Source of the DNA: Paenibacillus cellulosilyticus
Lineage (GTDB): Bacteria; Bacillota; Bacilli; Paenibacillales; Paenibacillaceae
Length of the DNA: 64,000 nucleotides
Assembly: GCF_003182255.1 (NCBI RefSeq)
Contig: NZ_QGTQ01000014.1
Location: 1-64,000, forward strand
Reading direction: 5' to 3'
Shown here: positions 36,267 through 44,948 of the stretch, one piece after another
Layout of the letters: each line of letters opens with the position of its first letter
Numbering within the stretch: the first letter of the stretch is position 1
Translations under genes and position numbers: made by a program
Notes under the pieces: generated by a model
What the model saw: only the letters and a program-made list of their open reading frames with translations
Databases searched by the model: none
Told to the model about the DNA's origin: nothing

Positions 36267-36285
36267 TAATTAGATTATCTAACTA
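36267..36285. promoter_or_regulatory. MarR operator upstream of the DUF2798 gene
   Basis: TAATTAGA-TTA-TCTAACTA, the reverse-orientation counterpart of the site at 35667-35685. Confidence 0.65.
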
Positions 36286-36322
36286 GAAGATAAGCACAAC
36301 TAGAACTCGGAGGAACAAGCAT

Positions 36323-36550
36323 TTGAAGCTGAATAAGAAGTTCGAATTTATCCTTTTTACCTTTTTGATGGCATTTGGCATGTCTTGTATCATTTCATTT
36401 TTTAATTGCTTAATCAATTTCGGCTTCCAGTCCATGCTCCTAGAGAAGTGGCTTACAGCATGGGGGAAATCATTTGTGATCGCATTTCCTGCCGCTTATT
36501 TCTTACCTAAAGGAATAAGGAAATTGTTAAGGAAAGTACAGTTTGTATAA
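36323..36550 (+). CDS. DUF2798 small membrane protein
   Basis: 75 residues with a TTG start after GGAGGA. Two membrane helices: FILFTFLMAFGMSCIISFFN and a second around FVIAFPAAYFLPKGIRK, the arrangement of DUF2798 proteins. It lies directly behind a marR gene and its operator, and is probably the regulated target. A near-copy is at 44575-44802. Function is not known. Confidence 0.8.
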   Translation: MKLNKKFEFILFTFLMAFGMSCIISFFNCLINFGFQSMLLEKWLTAWGKSFVIAFPAAYFLPKGIRKLLRKVQFV

Positions 36551-36880
36551 GGGCATCGAAGTGGTCGGGGTTCGGATTTGCTATGGTTCACAAGTACCTT
36601 GTGATGGGTTGATCGGTAACTGAACATGAATGAAGCAAAGGTGATCCTTACAAAGGGATTACTTTTTTATGATTTTACACGGTATTAACAAATCTCGTTC
36701 TTGATTATGTTTGTGGATGCCGTCATCCGTGTTATGAGGAAGTTACCCTTATAAACAGTCGCCTTTATGCGGGGAGGCATATGGCTAGTCGAGCGATTGG
36801 TACAGGGATGAGATCCAATGTTATAGTTGTCATCGAATCAAACCTGGCACTGATTGGCAGGTTTTTGGCTGAGTTGAAAA
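36551..36880 (+). other. Gene-free interval with two terminators
   Basis: No supported coding sequence. It contains AAGGTGATCC / GGATTACTTT with T's (36638-36667) and AACCTGGCA / TGGCAGGTT with T's (36841-36866), both intrinsic terminators on the plus strand. The second has no visible gene in front of it, so something between them may have been lost. Confidence 0.6.
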
Positions 36881-36907
36881 ATAATATCTTATAGTATAAG
36901 ATATTAT
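36881..36907. promoter_or_regulatory. Operator of the second MarR regulator
   Basis: A perfect 27-bp palindrome, ATAATATCTTATA-G-TATAAGATATTAT. Its inner 19 bases recur exactly in front of the ABC exporter genes at 37402-37420. Confidence 0.8.
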
Positions 36908-36937
36908 CACGAAACAAAATTTAAAGGGGTGAGCAGC

Positions 36938-37348
36938 ATGTACTACAAGCAATTAGCTAAACATTTTTTCGATTATATGGTTACAACAAATATCGGGCCC
37001 ATGGAGCCTCCGGATCCCAAAGATTATTCTCGTGGAGAAGTGGGCATATTAATTCATTTAGCGTTTAGAAAAGATGGTGTCACTTCCGGGTTATTGAGTG
37101 AGGCTCTCCATGTAAGTACGGGACGAATCGCGAGCGCGCTCAAAACTTTGGAGAAAAAACAGCTTATCGAAAGACGTGAGGATCTGTCCGATAAACGGCG
37201 GGTGAATGTCTTTATTACAGATAAGGGAAGAAGTACAATACTGAAGAAGCACGAAGAAGCGATTGAGCGAATGGAGAAAAGCTTGGAGAAGCTTGGGGAA
37301 GAAGATGCGAAGAAATTTGTAGAGCTGTCCATGCGGTTTTTCTCATAA
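36938..37348 (+). CDS. MarR family regulator of the ABC exporter
   Basis: 136 residues from ATG 36938, which follows AAAGGGGTGA; GTG 36929 is the other option. Winged helix: LSEALHVSTGRIASALKTLEKKQLIERREDLSDKRRVNVFIT. Its promoter carries a 27-bp palindrome shared with the downstream exporter operon, indicating repression of both genes. The layout marR, heterodimeric ABC exporter is common for drug-responsive efflux in Firmicutes. Confidence 0.88.
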   Translation: MYYKQLAKHFFDYMVTTNIGPMEPPDPKDYSRGEVGILIHLAFRKDGVTSGLLSEALHVSTGRIASALKTLEKKQLIERREDLSDKRRVNVFITDKGRSTILKKHEEAIERMEKSLEKLGEEDAKKFVELSMRFFS

Positions 37349-37401
37349 AATTCGAGTGGTCATACATGCCGTTAATTCGTGACGGCTTTTATTAGATCAA
37401 A

Positions 37402-37420
37402 TATCTTATAGTATAAGATA
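37402..37420. promoter_or_regulatory. Operator of the ABC exporter operon
   Basis: TATCTTATA-G-TATAAGATA, identical to the core of the palindrome in front of the adjacent marR gene, 15 bases before the exporter start codon and overlapping its leader. Confidence 0.8.
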
Positions 37421-37434
37421 AAAGGAGAGACAGC

Positions 37435-39204
37435 ATGCTGAAAATATTTAAGTATCTCACACAAAAAGATTGGCTTCTAATCTTAGTCAGCGTCGTGTTC
37501 ATTGTTGCCCAGGTTTTTCTGGATTTAAGGCTGCCAGATTATATGGCGGATATTACGATGCTTATCCAAGCCGAAGGGACAACGATGTCTGATCTGGTCG
37601 TACCAGGCAGTTACATGCTGCTTTGTGCAGTTGGCAGTATGGTTGCAGCGGTCATTGTTGGTTACTTTGCAGCCCGAATTGCCGCGAGCCTGGCGAAACG
37701 ACTTCGTGGATTAGTATTTGAACAAACATTATCATTCTCGATGGCCGAGATGAATCGCTTCTCGACGTCAAGTTTAATTACTCGTTCAACCAACGATATT
37801 ACACAAATTCAATTGATTGTAGCGATGGGCATGCAGGTCATCGTCAAAGCTCCAATTCTAGCCGTCTGGGCGATCATTAAGATCGCGAATAAAAACTTGG
37901 AATGGACGACAGCAACAGGGCTCGCGATTCTCGTGCTTTGTATTATGCTTGCTGTCATTATCATTTTTGCAATCCCTAAATTTAAGATCATTCAGACGTT
38001 AACGGATAACTTGAATCGTGTGACACGCGAGAATCTAACAGGCATTCGAGTTGTACGCGCCTATAATGCGGAACACTATCAGCAGCAAAAGTTCGAACAA
38101 GCCAATCTGGACCTTACCAAGACGAACTTATTTGCGAATCGTATGATGGCACTTATGGGTCCTGGAATGACCTTGATTATGTCGGGCTTAAGCGTATCGA
38201 TTTATTGGATTGGCGCCTATTTAATTAATAACACAGGACAGATGGATCGATTGCCGCTGTTCGCTAATATGGTCGTGTTTTCGTCGTATGCCATGCAAGT
38301 CGTGATGGCCTTCATGATGGTCAGTATGATTTTCATTATGCTGCCTCGTGCCGCGGTATCTGCCAAACGTATTCTGGAAGTGCTGAATATGTCCGTTTCG
38401 ATAACCGATGGTAAGGTGTCAGAGGGACATCCAGGTTCTATTGGGGAAGTTGAGTTTAGAAATGTCAGCTTCACTTATCCGGACTCGGACGAACCGATCC
38501 TTCAGAATATTAGCTTTAAGGCAAGGAGAGGTGAAGTTGTCGCATTTATCGGCGCAACGGGCAGCGGCAAATCAAGCGTGATGAATTTGATTCCACGTTT
38601 CTACGATGCTACTGAAGGAGAAGTGTTAGTGGATGGCGTGAATGTCAGGGAGTATGCCCAAGAAGCGCTACACGAGAAAATAGGTTATGTTTCCCAATCC
38701 GCCGTGATATTCAGAGGTACCGTAGCATCCAATGTCGCTTATGGCAATGCGAATCAGACGGAACAGGGTCTGCAACAAGTGAAGGAAGCTATCGAAATCG
38801 CCCAAGGCAAGGAATTCGTAGAGAACTTTGATGGCCAGTATGAAGGTGAAATTGCGCAAGGAGGAAAAAACGTATCCGGCGGGCAAAAACAGCGTATATC
38901 GATCGCACGTGCGATTTATCGGAAGCCCGACATTTATATTTTCGATGATTCTTTCTCTGCGTTAGATTATAAGACCGATCGAGCGCTGCGCAGTGAACTG
39001 AACAAAGAGACGGCGAATGCCACTACGCTCATTGTGGCGCAGCGAATTGGAACGATTAAAGAAGCGGATCAAATTATTGTCTTAGAAGATGGAGAAATTA
39101 TCGGTAAAGGTACGCATGAACAATTGATGGAAAGCTGTACGACTTATCAAGAAATTGCCTATTCACAGCTTTCGGAGGAGGAATTGGATCATGTCAAAAA
39201 ATAA
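37435..39204 (+). CDS. Heterodimeric ABC multidrug exporter, subunit with degenerate ATP site
   Basis: 589 residues: six membrane helices (first WLLILVSVVFIVAQVFLDL) and one ABC domain. Walker A GATGSGKSS, Q-loop YVSQSAVIF, signature VSGGQKQR, Walker B IYIFDDSFSALD. The residue after the Walker B Asp is Asp instead of the catalytic Glu, the usual mark of the non-hydrolysing site in YheI/BmrC-type heterodimers. The partner gene overlaps the stop by 14 bases. A MarR operator overlaps its leader. Likely substrates are hydrophobic drugs; not proven. Confidence 0.9.
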   Translation: MLKIFKYLTQKDWLLILVSVVFIVAQVFLDLRLPDYMADITMLIQAEGTTMSDLVVPGSYMLLCAVGSMVAAVIVGYFAARIAASLAKRLRGLVFEQTLSFSMAEMNRFSTSSLITRSTNDITQIQLIVAMGMQVIVKAPILAVWAIIKIANKNLEWTTATGLAILVLCIMLAVIIIFAIPKFKIIQTLTDNLNRVTRENLTGIRVVRAYNAEHYQQQKFEQANLDLTKTNLFANRMMALMGPGMTLIMSGLSVSIYWIGAYLINNTGQMDRLPLFANMVVFSSYAMQVVMAFMMVSMIFIMLPRAAVSAKRILEVLNMSVSITDGKVSEGHPGSIGEVEFRNVSFTYPDSDEPILQNISFKARRGEVVAFIGATGSGKSSVMNLIPRFYDATEGEVLVDGVNVREYAQEALHEKIGYVSQSAVIFRGTVASNVAYGNANQTEQGLQQVKEAIEIAQGKEFVENFDGQYEGEIAQGGKNVSGGQKQRISIARAIYRKPDIYIFDDSFSALDYKTDRALRSELNKETANATTLIVAQRIGTIKEADQIIVLEDGEIIGKGTHEQLMESCTTYQEIAYSQLSEEELDHVKK

Positions 39205-41041
39205 AGTGCCGAACGAGCGTCACGATGAAAAGATGAGACCCCCAGGTCCGCCAGGAGGCGGCTTTGGTCCGAATATGGGGCCAGGTCAAAAGGCTAACAA
39301 CTTTAAAGGAACGATGAAGAAGCTAGTCGCTTTCTGTAAATCGTATATGCTTTTTATTCTAATTGCATTACTGCTGGCATTTGTTGGATCCGCGTTTAAC
39401 GTTTATGGCCCCCATTTATTAAGCGATATGACAGACCTTATTCAAGAAGGCCTGACGGCATCGATTGATTTGTCTGCGATTCAGAGGGTCGGCTTCATCT
39501 TGGCTGCGCTATATGGCCTAGGCTTCATCTTCAGTTATTTTCAAGGCTACATTATGGCGACAGTAACCCAAAAGATTACGAAAAGAATGCGTACCGAATT
39601 ATCAGAGAAAATGAATCGGATTCCATTGAAATACTTTGATAAAACAAGCATTGGTAATGTATTAAGCCGCATTACAAATGATATTGATACAATCGGTCAA
39701 ACGTTAAACAATAGTTTAGGACAATTGGTTACTTCCGCGGCAACTTTTGTCGGCGTACTGATCATGATGTTCTATACGAACTGGGTCATGGCTTTAACGG
39801 CAATTTTCTCCACGCTGATCGGCTTTATGCTGATGACCGTGATTATGAAGAATTCCCAGAAGTATTTCGTTCAACAACAGAAACAGCTCGGAGATATTAA
39901 CGGTCATATTGAAGAAATGTATGCGGGACATCAGATTGTGAAAGTGTACAACGGTGAGAAAGAAGCAAAAGAAAAATTCCACGCGATTAATGATCGCCTG
40001 TATGACAACGCATGGAAATCGCAGTTTTTATCCGGTATCATGATGCCGATCATGCAATTTATCGGAAATTTCGGCTATGTTGCGGTATGTATTGTCGGTG
40101 GATTGCTTGTGACCAATGATGTTATTTCGATCGGTACCATTGTTGCGTTTATGGTCTATATTCGACTATTCACACAACCTCTTGCACAGATCGCACAAGC
40201 AGCGACCAATTTACAATCGACTGCCGCAGCAAGTGAGCGTGTATTTGAATTCATGGAAGAAGAAGAGCTTGAAGATGAAACGAATAAATCGCTGAAAGTT
40301 AAACATGTCAAAGGTGATGTTGCGTTTAAGAACGTGTCGTTCGGTTATCTGGATGACAAGCTTATCATTAAAGACTTCTCCTTAGATGTCAAGGCAGGTC
40401 AAAAAATTGCGATCGTTGGACCGACAGGAGCCGGAAAAACGACGCTGGTGAACCTGTTGATGCGATTCTACGAGATCAATCGCGGGGAAATCACGATTGA
40501 TGGTTTGCCTACTCATCAATTAACGCGTGAACAGGTGCATCAAATGTTCTGCATGGTGCTGCAGGATACCTGGCTCTTCGAAGGGACGATTCGTGAGAAT
40601 ATCATATATTCCAAACCAAATGTGACGAATGAAGAAGTAGTTGCAGCATGTAAAGCGGTTGGTATCCATCATACCATTCAAGCTTTGCCGAACGGTTATG
40701 ATACGGTTCTGAATGATAAAGTCAATTTGTCTGTCGGGCAGAAGCAGCTTGTAACGATTGCTCGGGCATTGATTGAGAATGCGCCTATGTTAATACTCGA
40801 TGAAGCAACAAGCTCTGTTGATACACGAACGGAAGTGCAGATTCAACAAGCGATGGATCAGTTGATGGTCGGCAAAACCTCGTTCGTCATAGCTCATCGG
40901 CTGTCGACCATTAAGAATGCGGATCTGATTCTGGTCATGAAAGACGGAGATATATTAGAAACCGGAAGCCATGAGGAGCTGCTGGCCAAACACGGATTTT
41001 ATGCCGATCTGTACAACAGCCAATTCGAGTCCGCTTCTTAG
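39191..41041 (+). CDS. Heterodimeric ABC multidrug exporter, catalytically competent subunit
   Basis: 616 residues from ATG 39191, preceded by GGAGGAGG. The N-terminal cytosolic extension is Pro/Gly-rich (RPPGPPGGGFGPNMGPG), typical of YheH/LmrD-like partners. Six membrane helices follow, then the ABC domain with Walker A GPTGAGKTT, Q-loop MVLQDTWLF, a modified signature LSVGQKQL, and a canonical Walker B LILDEATSSVD with catalytic Glu. The pattern complements the degenerate partner: one full site is built from this Walker B and the partner's signature. A terminator follows. Confidence 0.9.
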   Translation: MSKNKVPNERHDEKMRPPGPPGGGFGPNMGPGQKANNFKGTMKKLVAFCKSYMLFILIALLLAFVGSAFNVYGPHLLSDMTDLIQEGLTASIDLSAIQRVGFILAALYGLGFIFSYFQGYIMATVTQKITKRMRTELSEKMNRIPLKYFDKTSIGNVLSRITNDIDTIGQTLNNSLGQLVTSAATFVGVLIMMFYTNWVMALTAIFSTLIGFMLMTVIMKNSQKYFVQQQKQLGDINGHIEEMYAGHQIVKVYNGEKEAKEKFHAINDRLYDNAWKSQFLSGIMMPIMQFIGNFGYVAVCIVGGLLVTNDVISIGTIVAFMVYIRLFTQPLAQIAQAATNLQSTAAASERVFEFMEEEELEDETNKSLKVKHVKGDVAFKNVSFGYLDDKLIIKDFSLDVKAGQKIAIVGPTGAGKTTLVNLLMRFYEINRGEITIDGLPTHQLTREQVHQMFCMVLQDTWLFEGTIRENIIYSKPNVTNEEVVAACKAVGIHHTIQALPNGYDTVLNDKVNLSVGQKQLVTIARALIENAPMLILDEATSSVDTRTEVQIQQAMDQLMVGKTSFVIAHRLSTIKNADLILVMKDGDILETGSHEELLAKHGFYADLYNSQFESAS

Positions 41042-41067
41042 AACATATGACAATGTGGAGCAAGAGA

Positions 41068-41096
41068 AAGCACGCCTTAAGCTGGCGTGCTTTTTT
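41068..41096 (+). terminator. Terminator of the ABC exporter operon
   Basis: AAGCACGCC-TTAAGCT-GGCGTGCTT followed by T's; one of several near-identical stems in this part of the window. Confidence 0.85.
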
Positions 41097-41150
41097 GTAT
41101 GGGCGAAGCCTTCGTATAGAAATGTAAGATGCTCGTATTGATCTTTTATA

Positions 41151-41211
41151 TTAGACGCTGCCGTTAGATCATTCTATATTATTGATAACCAACTATTTCT
41201 AGGTGGATTAT
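41151..41211 (+). promoter_or_regulatory. Promoter and overlapping palindrome of the osmC operon
   Basis: TTAGAC (41151-41156), 18 bases, TATATT (41175-41180). Right after it lies an imperfect 27-bp palindrome ATAACCAAC...GTGGATTAT (41185-41211), placed where a repressor would block the start. Its layout is like a CymR box, but the match is loose. Confidence 0.45.
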
Positions 41212-41256
41212 TTGATTTGTTTGAGTACATAGGCATAGGAAGGGGATAGGAGAAGC

Positions 41257-41805
41257 ATGGGAACCCTTAATGAATATTTGCAGCAGAAAAGAGAAGCGCT
41301 GCTTGAGCGCAGGGCTAATGCAGAGAGACAGCCGGATCAAGCTCGCTCTGTGTTCAGTGCCAAGGTAAGAGCAGCGGGAAGAAGCGGTGTTCGGGAAATC
41401 CGAATTCGCGATTTTCAAGTGATCAGCGACAGTCCGCCGGATTTTGCAGGTTATAATCTTGGCCCTTCCTCCCCAGAGCTTCAGCTTGGGGTGCTGGGAA
41501 GCTGCTTGACGCACATCGCGTTAATTCAAGCGGCCGAACGACAAGTCTCTCTCCACTCGCTTGAGGTTGAAGTAACAGGAGAGATGCACCCGCTGGCTGG
41601 TCGTCCTGGCTACGAGCATATTCCGATTCACCCTCATAACATTCAATACAAGCTGATTATACAATCCGATGAATCAGAGGAAACGCTGCGGGCGTTCCAT
41701 CAAGCGATCGAACAGGTCTGCCCGATCTTCAATCTGCTTCGCAATCCCCAGCAAATTGAAGGCCAATTGGTTGTGAACCGTCTGAGCTCAGAATCCGTGT
41801 TGTAG
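41257..41805 (+). CDS. OsmC family peroxiredoxin-like protein
   Basis: 182 residues. The two redox cysteines of the OsmC/Ohr fold are visible at about C83 (LGSCLTH) and C155 (QVCPIFNLL), in the OsmC rather than the Ohr spacing. The family reduces organic hydroperoxides. It is paired with a flavin-dependent monooxygenase 43 bases downstream, a pairing found in sulfur-source clusters of Firmicutes, so it may act on a reactive sulfur or peroxide by-product. That link is inference. Confidence 0.85.
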   Translation: MGTLNEYLQQKREALLERRANAERQPDQARSVFSAKVRAAGRSGVREIRIRDFQVISDSPPDFAGYNLGPSSPELQLGVLGSCLTHIALIQAAERQVSLHSLEVEVTGEMHPLAGRPGYEHIPIHPHNIQYKLIIQSDESEETLRAFHQAIEQVCPIFNLLRNPQQIEGQLVVNRLSSESVL

Positions 41806-41848
41806 AGGCTGCGGCGGTCATTACGCATGAATATATGGGAGGATATCG

Positions 41849-43174
41849 ATGTCTCGAAGACAATTAAGGCTAGGGGCGGAATTAAACGGAGTGGGCAACA
41901 GCATCGCCTTCTGGCGCCATCCGGAGATCCCGATTAATGCCAGTGTAAGCATTGAATATTACAAGAAGCAGGCGTTGAAGGCGGAAGAAGGCAAATTCGA
42001 TTTTATATTCATCGCAGACGGGTTGTTTATTAACGAGAAATCCAATCCTCATTTTCTAAACCGATTTGAACCGTTGACGCTGCTGTCCAATTTGGCTGGA
42101 GCTACATCGAACATCGGACTTGTTGCGACGGTTTCTACATCTTATAGCGAACCGTTCACGGTTGCCCGGCAATTCGCATCGATCGATCAATTGAGCGGAG
42201 GACGGGCCGGATGGAACGTAGTCACTTCGTCATTGGAAGGCTCGGCACACAATTTCGGCAAGGGCGAGCACCCGAATCACGGCTTGCGCTACGAAATAGC
42301 GGAAGAGCATCTGGGGGTTGTCAAGGGCTTGTGGGATTCGTGGGAAGACGATGCTTTTATCGGGGACAAAACGAAGGGCGTTTTCTTCGAGCCATCCAAA
42401 ATGCACACCCTGAATCACAAGGGTACTCATTTCTCGGTTCGGGGACCGCTAAATGTAGGACGATCCAAGCAAGGATATCCCATTGTGTTTCAAGCCGGAG
42501 CTTCGGAATCTGGAAGAGATCTCGCCGCCAAGTCCGCGGATGCCATCTATACGCCATATGGAACATTCGAAGAGGCGAAGGCGTATTATCAGGATGTCAA
42601 AGCAAGAGCTGTGGCGCATGGACGGAAGGCTGAGGATATCTTGATTTTCCCGGGTATGAGTCCGATCGTCGGCAGAACCGAAGAAGAGGCCGAACGCAAG
42701 TATCAGGAGATCGTCGAATTGGTAGAGATCAATCAAGCCCTTAATTATTTGGGACGTTTCTTCGATCACTTCGATTTCTCTGCATTCCCATTGGATGAGC
42801 CGTTTCCCGATATCGGCGATGTGGGCAGCAACAGCTTCCGCAGCACGACTGATATGATCAAGCGTGATGCCAGGGACCAGAAGCTGACGCTTCGTCAAAT
42901 AGCGCTTCGGGTCTCTACGCCTCGTACGGCGTTTTTCGGCACGCCGGACAAGGTGGCCGATCGAATACAAGAATGGTTCGAAGGGGGAGCGGCGGATGGT
43001 TTCAATATCTATACGGCCGTGCCTAATGGCTTGATCGATTTTGTTGATTTGGTCGTACCGGTCCTGCAGCAGCGGGGTTTGTTCCGTACAGAGTACGAGA
43101 GCAATACGCTTCGCGGCAACCTTGGACTTCCGGTTCCGCGCAACCGGAATACACTTTCTTATACAGTTTCGTAG
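41849..43174 (+). CDS. NtaA/SnaA/DszA family FMN-dependent monooxygenase
   Basis: 441 residues, a bacterial luciferase-like TIM barrel that uses reduced FMN from a partner reductase. Family features include [68 protein letters not shown] (seen in parts such as [13 protein letters not shown]) and [18 protein letters not shown]. Known members oxidise nitrilotriacetate, dibenzothiophene sulfone, pristinamycin IIB or S-alkyl cysteine derivatives. Co-transcription with an osmC gene favours a role in using an organosulfur compound. No flavin reductase gene is adjacent. Confidence 0.88.
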   Translation: MSRRQLRLGAELNGVGNSIAFWRHPEIPINASVSIEYYKKQALKAEEGKFDFIFIADGLFINEKSNPHFLNRFEPLTLLSNLAGATSNIGLVATVSTSYSEPFTVARQFASIDQLSGGRAGWNVVTSSLEGSAHNFGKGEHPNHGLRYEIAEEHLGVVKGLWDSWEDDAFIGDKTKGVFFEPSKMHTLNHKGTHFSVRGPLNVGRSKQGYPIVFQAGASESGRDLAAKSADAIYTPYGTFEEAKAYYQDVKARAVAHGRKAEDILIFPGMSPIVGRTEEEAERKYQEIVELVEINQALNYLGRFFDHFDFSAFPLDEPFPDIGDVGSNSFRSTTDMIKRDARDQKLTLRQIALRVSTPRTAFFGTPDKVADRIQEWFEGGAADGFNIYTAVPNGLIDFVDLVVPVLQQRGLFRTEYESNTLRGNLGLPVPRNRNTLSYTVS

Positions 43175-43180
43175 ATTTTG

Positions 43181-43207
43181 AAGCACGCCATTATAGGCGT
43201 GCTTTTT
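43181..43207 (+). terminator. Terminator of the osmC-monooxygenase operon
   Basis: AAGCACGCC-ATTATA-GGCGTGCTT followed by TTT. Confidence 0.85.
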
Positions 43208-43349
43208 ATTATTTTGGGTGAGTAGCTAATAATGATACCCCGTTGGACAAGTTGTTTATTGGTTGATTTCCGAGGGGCGATGGATCCCAAAAGGTTTACT
43301 TTTGTGTTTATTTACAATAATGAATTTTTTTGATGTTTTTGATATGATG

Positions 43350-43384
43350 ACTAAAATGCGGAATACATATTTCCGCATTTTAGT
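43350..43384. repeat. Perfect hairpin in an AT-rich intergenic stretch
   Basis: ACTAAAATGCGGAA pairs perfectly with TTCCGCATTTTAGT around a 7-base loop, with no T-run. The 43208-43602 interval has no supported gene; the hairpin lies about 220 bases before the HEPN-motif gene and could be an operator or an RNA element. Confidence 0.55.
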
Positions 43385-43602
43385 GGGTGACGTTGGAACT
43401 TATAAAGAACCAAATAATATCTATATGTAATAATATAGAGTTTGTATGTAAATCTTTTTCATAAACAACGTAGAAATTATAAGGTTCAACTAGTCACGGA
43501 GAGTTCTCACAGACCCAAAATAATATGAGGATAGAAAAACTAACTAATTGTAAGTGTTAGTTTAATATAGCCACCAATACAATATTGTGAGGAGTTATAT
43601 AT

Positions 43603-44307
43603 ATGAAGGTAGATTTTGAATATGAAGAAGATCTTTTTCCAAAGAAGATCACTGATTTTTCAAAAGCAGTAACAAAGTTCGTACTAGAATATTTCCAAAC
43701 TAATTATAAAATGGATATGAGCCGTTCACTTCATAATTACAAATTGATAAGGCTTCTGATTATGCTTAATCCAAATAAAATCGATAAACTAAGTGGAACA
43801 TTAATAGATGCAGTAGAGTTTATTATCAAAACGTATAATGTAAATTCGAAAATAATGAATGATATTGTTATAGATTCTATTAAAAAGCAAGAGGAGGCGC
43901 TGCACTTTTTTTGGGAATATACTTCGACAGCAAGGCTTTTGAAAGATAAAAAGATATCTTTTAGGAAGAAAACCGCTTATAGATTTAACATGATTCACCA
44001 GATCGTTGAACACATGTTGAAACGTGAATCAAATCTATTATATTTTGCATTTCAAGTAGCAAATAAAAAAAACGTAGTAAAAGATACAAAATTAAATGAG
44101 ATAGTTGAGACTTTGCTTATACTACCATTTGAGTACTTCAAGAGTATGGACCAAAACAAACTAAAGAATATTTCTATAAACCAATGGAGAAACATTGCTG
44201 CACATTCTTCTTACGAATGTAGAAATGAAACAATTGAATGTACTTATAGTAACAATAAAAGTAAAGTAATAACATTAAGTGAACTAGATGATCTCCAGAG
44301 GGGTTAA
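43603..44307 (+). CDS. Hypothetical all-helical protein with a HEPN-type R-x4-H motif
   Basis: 234 residues from AT-rich DNA, predicted mostly helical and soluble. Near the C-terminus it has QWRNIAAHSSY, with Arg about 196 and His about 201. This is the R-x4-6-H motif by which HEPN ribonucleases cut RNA, followed by a beta-like IECTYSNNKSKVITLSELDD. The frame then ends abruptly (LQRG) close to the edge of a segmental duplication, so a few C-terminal residues may be lost. GAGGAG precedes the ATG by about 8 bases. There is no adjacent nucleotidyltransferase partner. Possible roles are toxin or phage defence; I do not recognise a named family. Confidence 0.65.
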   Translation: MKVDFEYEEDLFPKKITDFSKAVTKFVLEYFQTNYKMDMSRSLHNYKLIRLLIMLNPNKIDKLSGTLIDAVEFIIKTYNVNSKIMNDIVIDSIKKQEEALHFFWEYTSTARLLKDKKISFRKKTAYRFNMIHQIVEHMLKRESNLLYFAFQVANKKNVVKDTKLNEIVETLLILPFEYFKSMDQNKLKNISINQWRNIAAHSSYECRNETIECTYSNNKSKVITLSELDDLQRG

Positions 44308-44425
44308 AGGCAATATTGAAAATAGAGTGAAACAAAGCGATATTCCTTAGTGCGAAACGGGTAATGAACTTAAGGTATAGGGGAGTCGGCGATGAGTTGA
44401 ATAGAAAGCGATACCGAATGCTGTT

Positions 44426-44510
44426 ATGAGTGATTTGGATCATGAGGAGACTATGCTTTTGGACAAAATATAGGTAAAATTAAACGCCAGTATCGAAAAA
44501 GCTAGGAATG
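44426..44510 (+). pseudogene. Duplicated 3' end of a marR gene
   Basis: Starts MSDLDHEETMLLDKI and then hits a stop where one base is missing relative to MSDLDQEETMFLDKILVKLNA of the MarR gene at 35708-36253. The remaining bases align with the rest of that gene's 3' end. No upstream part of the gene is present. Confidence 0.8.
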
Positions 44511-44574
44511 TGAAGGTTTTTTACAATTATCTAACTATAAGACAGGCTTAACTAGAATCCAGAGGAACAAGCAT

Positions 44575-44802
44575 TTGAAGCTGAATAAGAAGTGCGAATT
44601 TATCCTGTTTACCTTTATGATGGCATTTGGCATGTCTTGTATCATTTCATTTTTTAATTGTCTAATTAATCTCGGTTTTGACGAGTCTTTCGTTAGTAAA
44701 TGGCTTGCTGCGTGGAGAAATTCATTTGTGATTGCATTTCCTACGGCCTATTTATTACCTAAAGGGATCAGGAAGTTAATGAAGAAAGTTCGGTTTGTAT
44801 AA
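44575..44802 (+). CDS. DUF2798 small membrane protein, duplicate copy
   Basis: 75 residues, TTG start after AGAGGA. It is nearly identical to the protein at 36323-36550 in the first helix (LFTF-MAFGMSCIISFFNCLIN) and diverges in the middle (LGFDESFVSKWLAAWRNS). It was copied together with the upstream marR tail, but only the right half of the MarR operator (TCTAACTA, 44530-44537) survives, so its regulation has probably changed. A terminator follows. Confidence 0.8.
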   Translation: MKLNKKCEFILFTFMMAFGMSCIISFFNCLINLGFDESFVSKWLAAWRNSFVIAFPTAYLLPKGIRKLMKKVRFV

Positions 44803-44810
44803 TGAAGATG

Positions 44811-44848
44811 AAGCGCGCCAACAAGCAATAAGCTGGCGTGCTTTTTTT
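44811..44848 (+). terminator. Terminator of the duplicated DUF2798 gene
   Basis: AAGCGCGCCA pairs with TGGCGTGCTT (one G-U), followed by T7. Confidence 0.8.
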
Positions 44849-44948
44849 GCGGTTTCGTGGAGGATTCGGATCGGGTTACCTAATGGCAGTGCTTAATTTT
44901 ATATGATTTTGTGTGGGAGAAAGATAGAATGGGATATAGAGGTGAATC

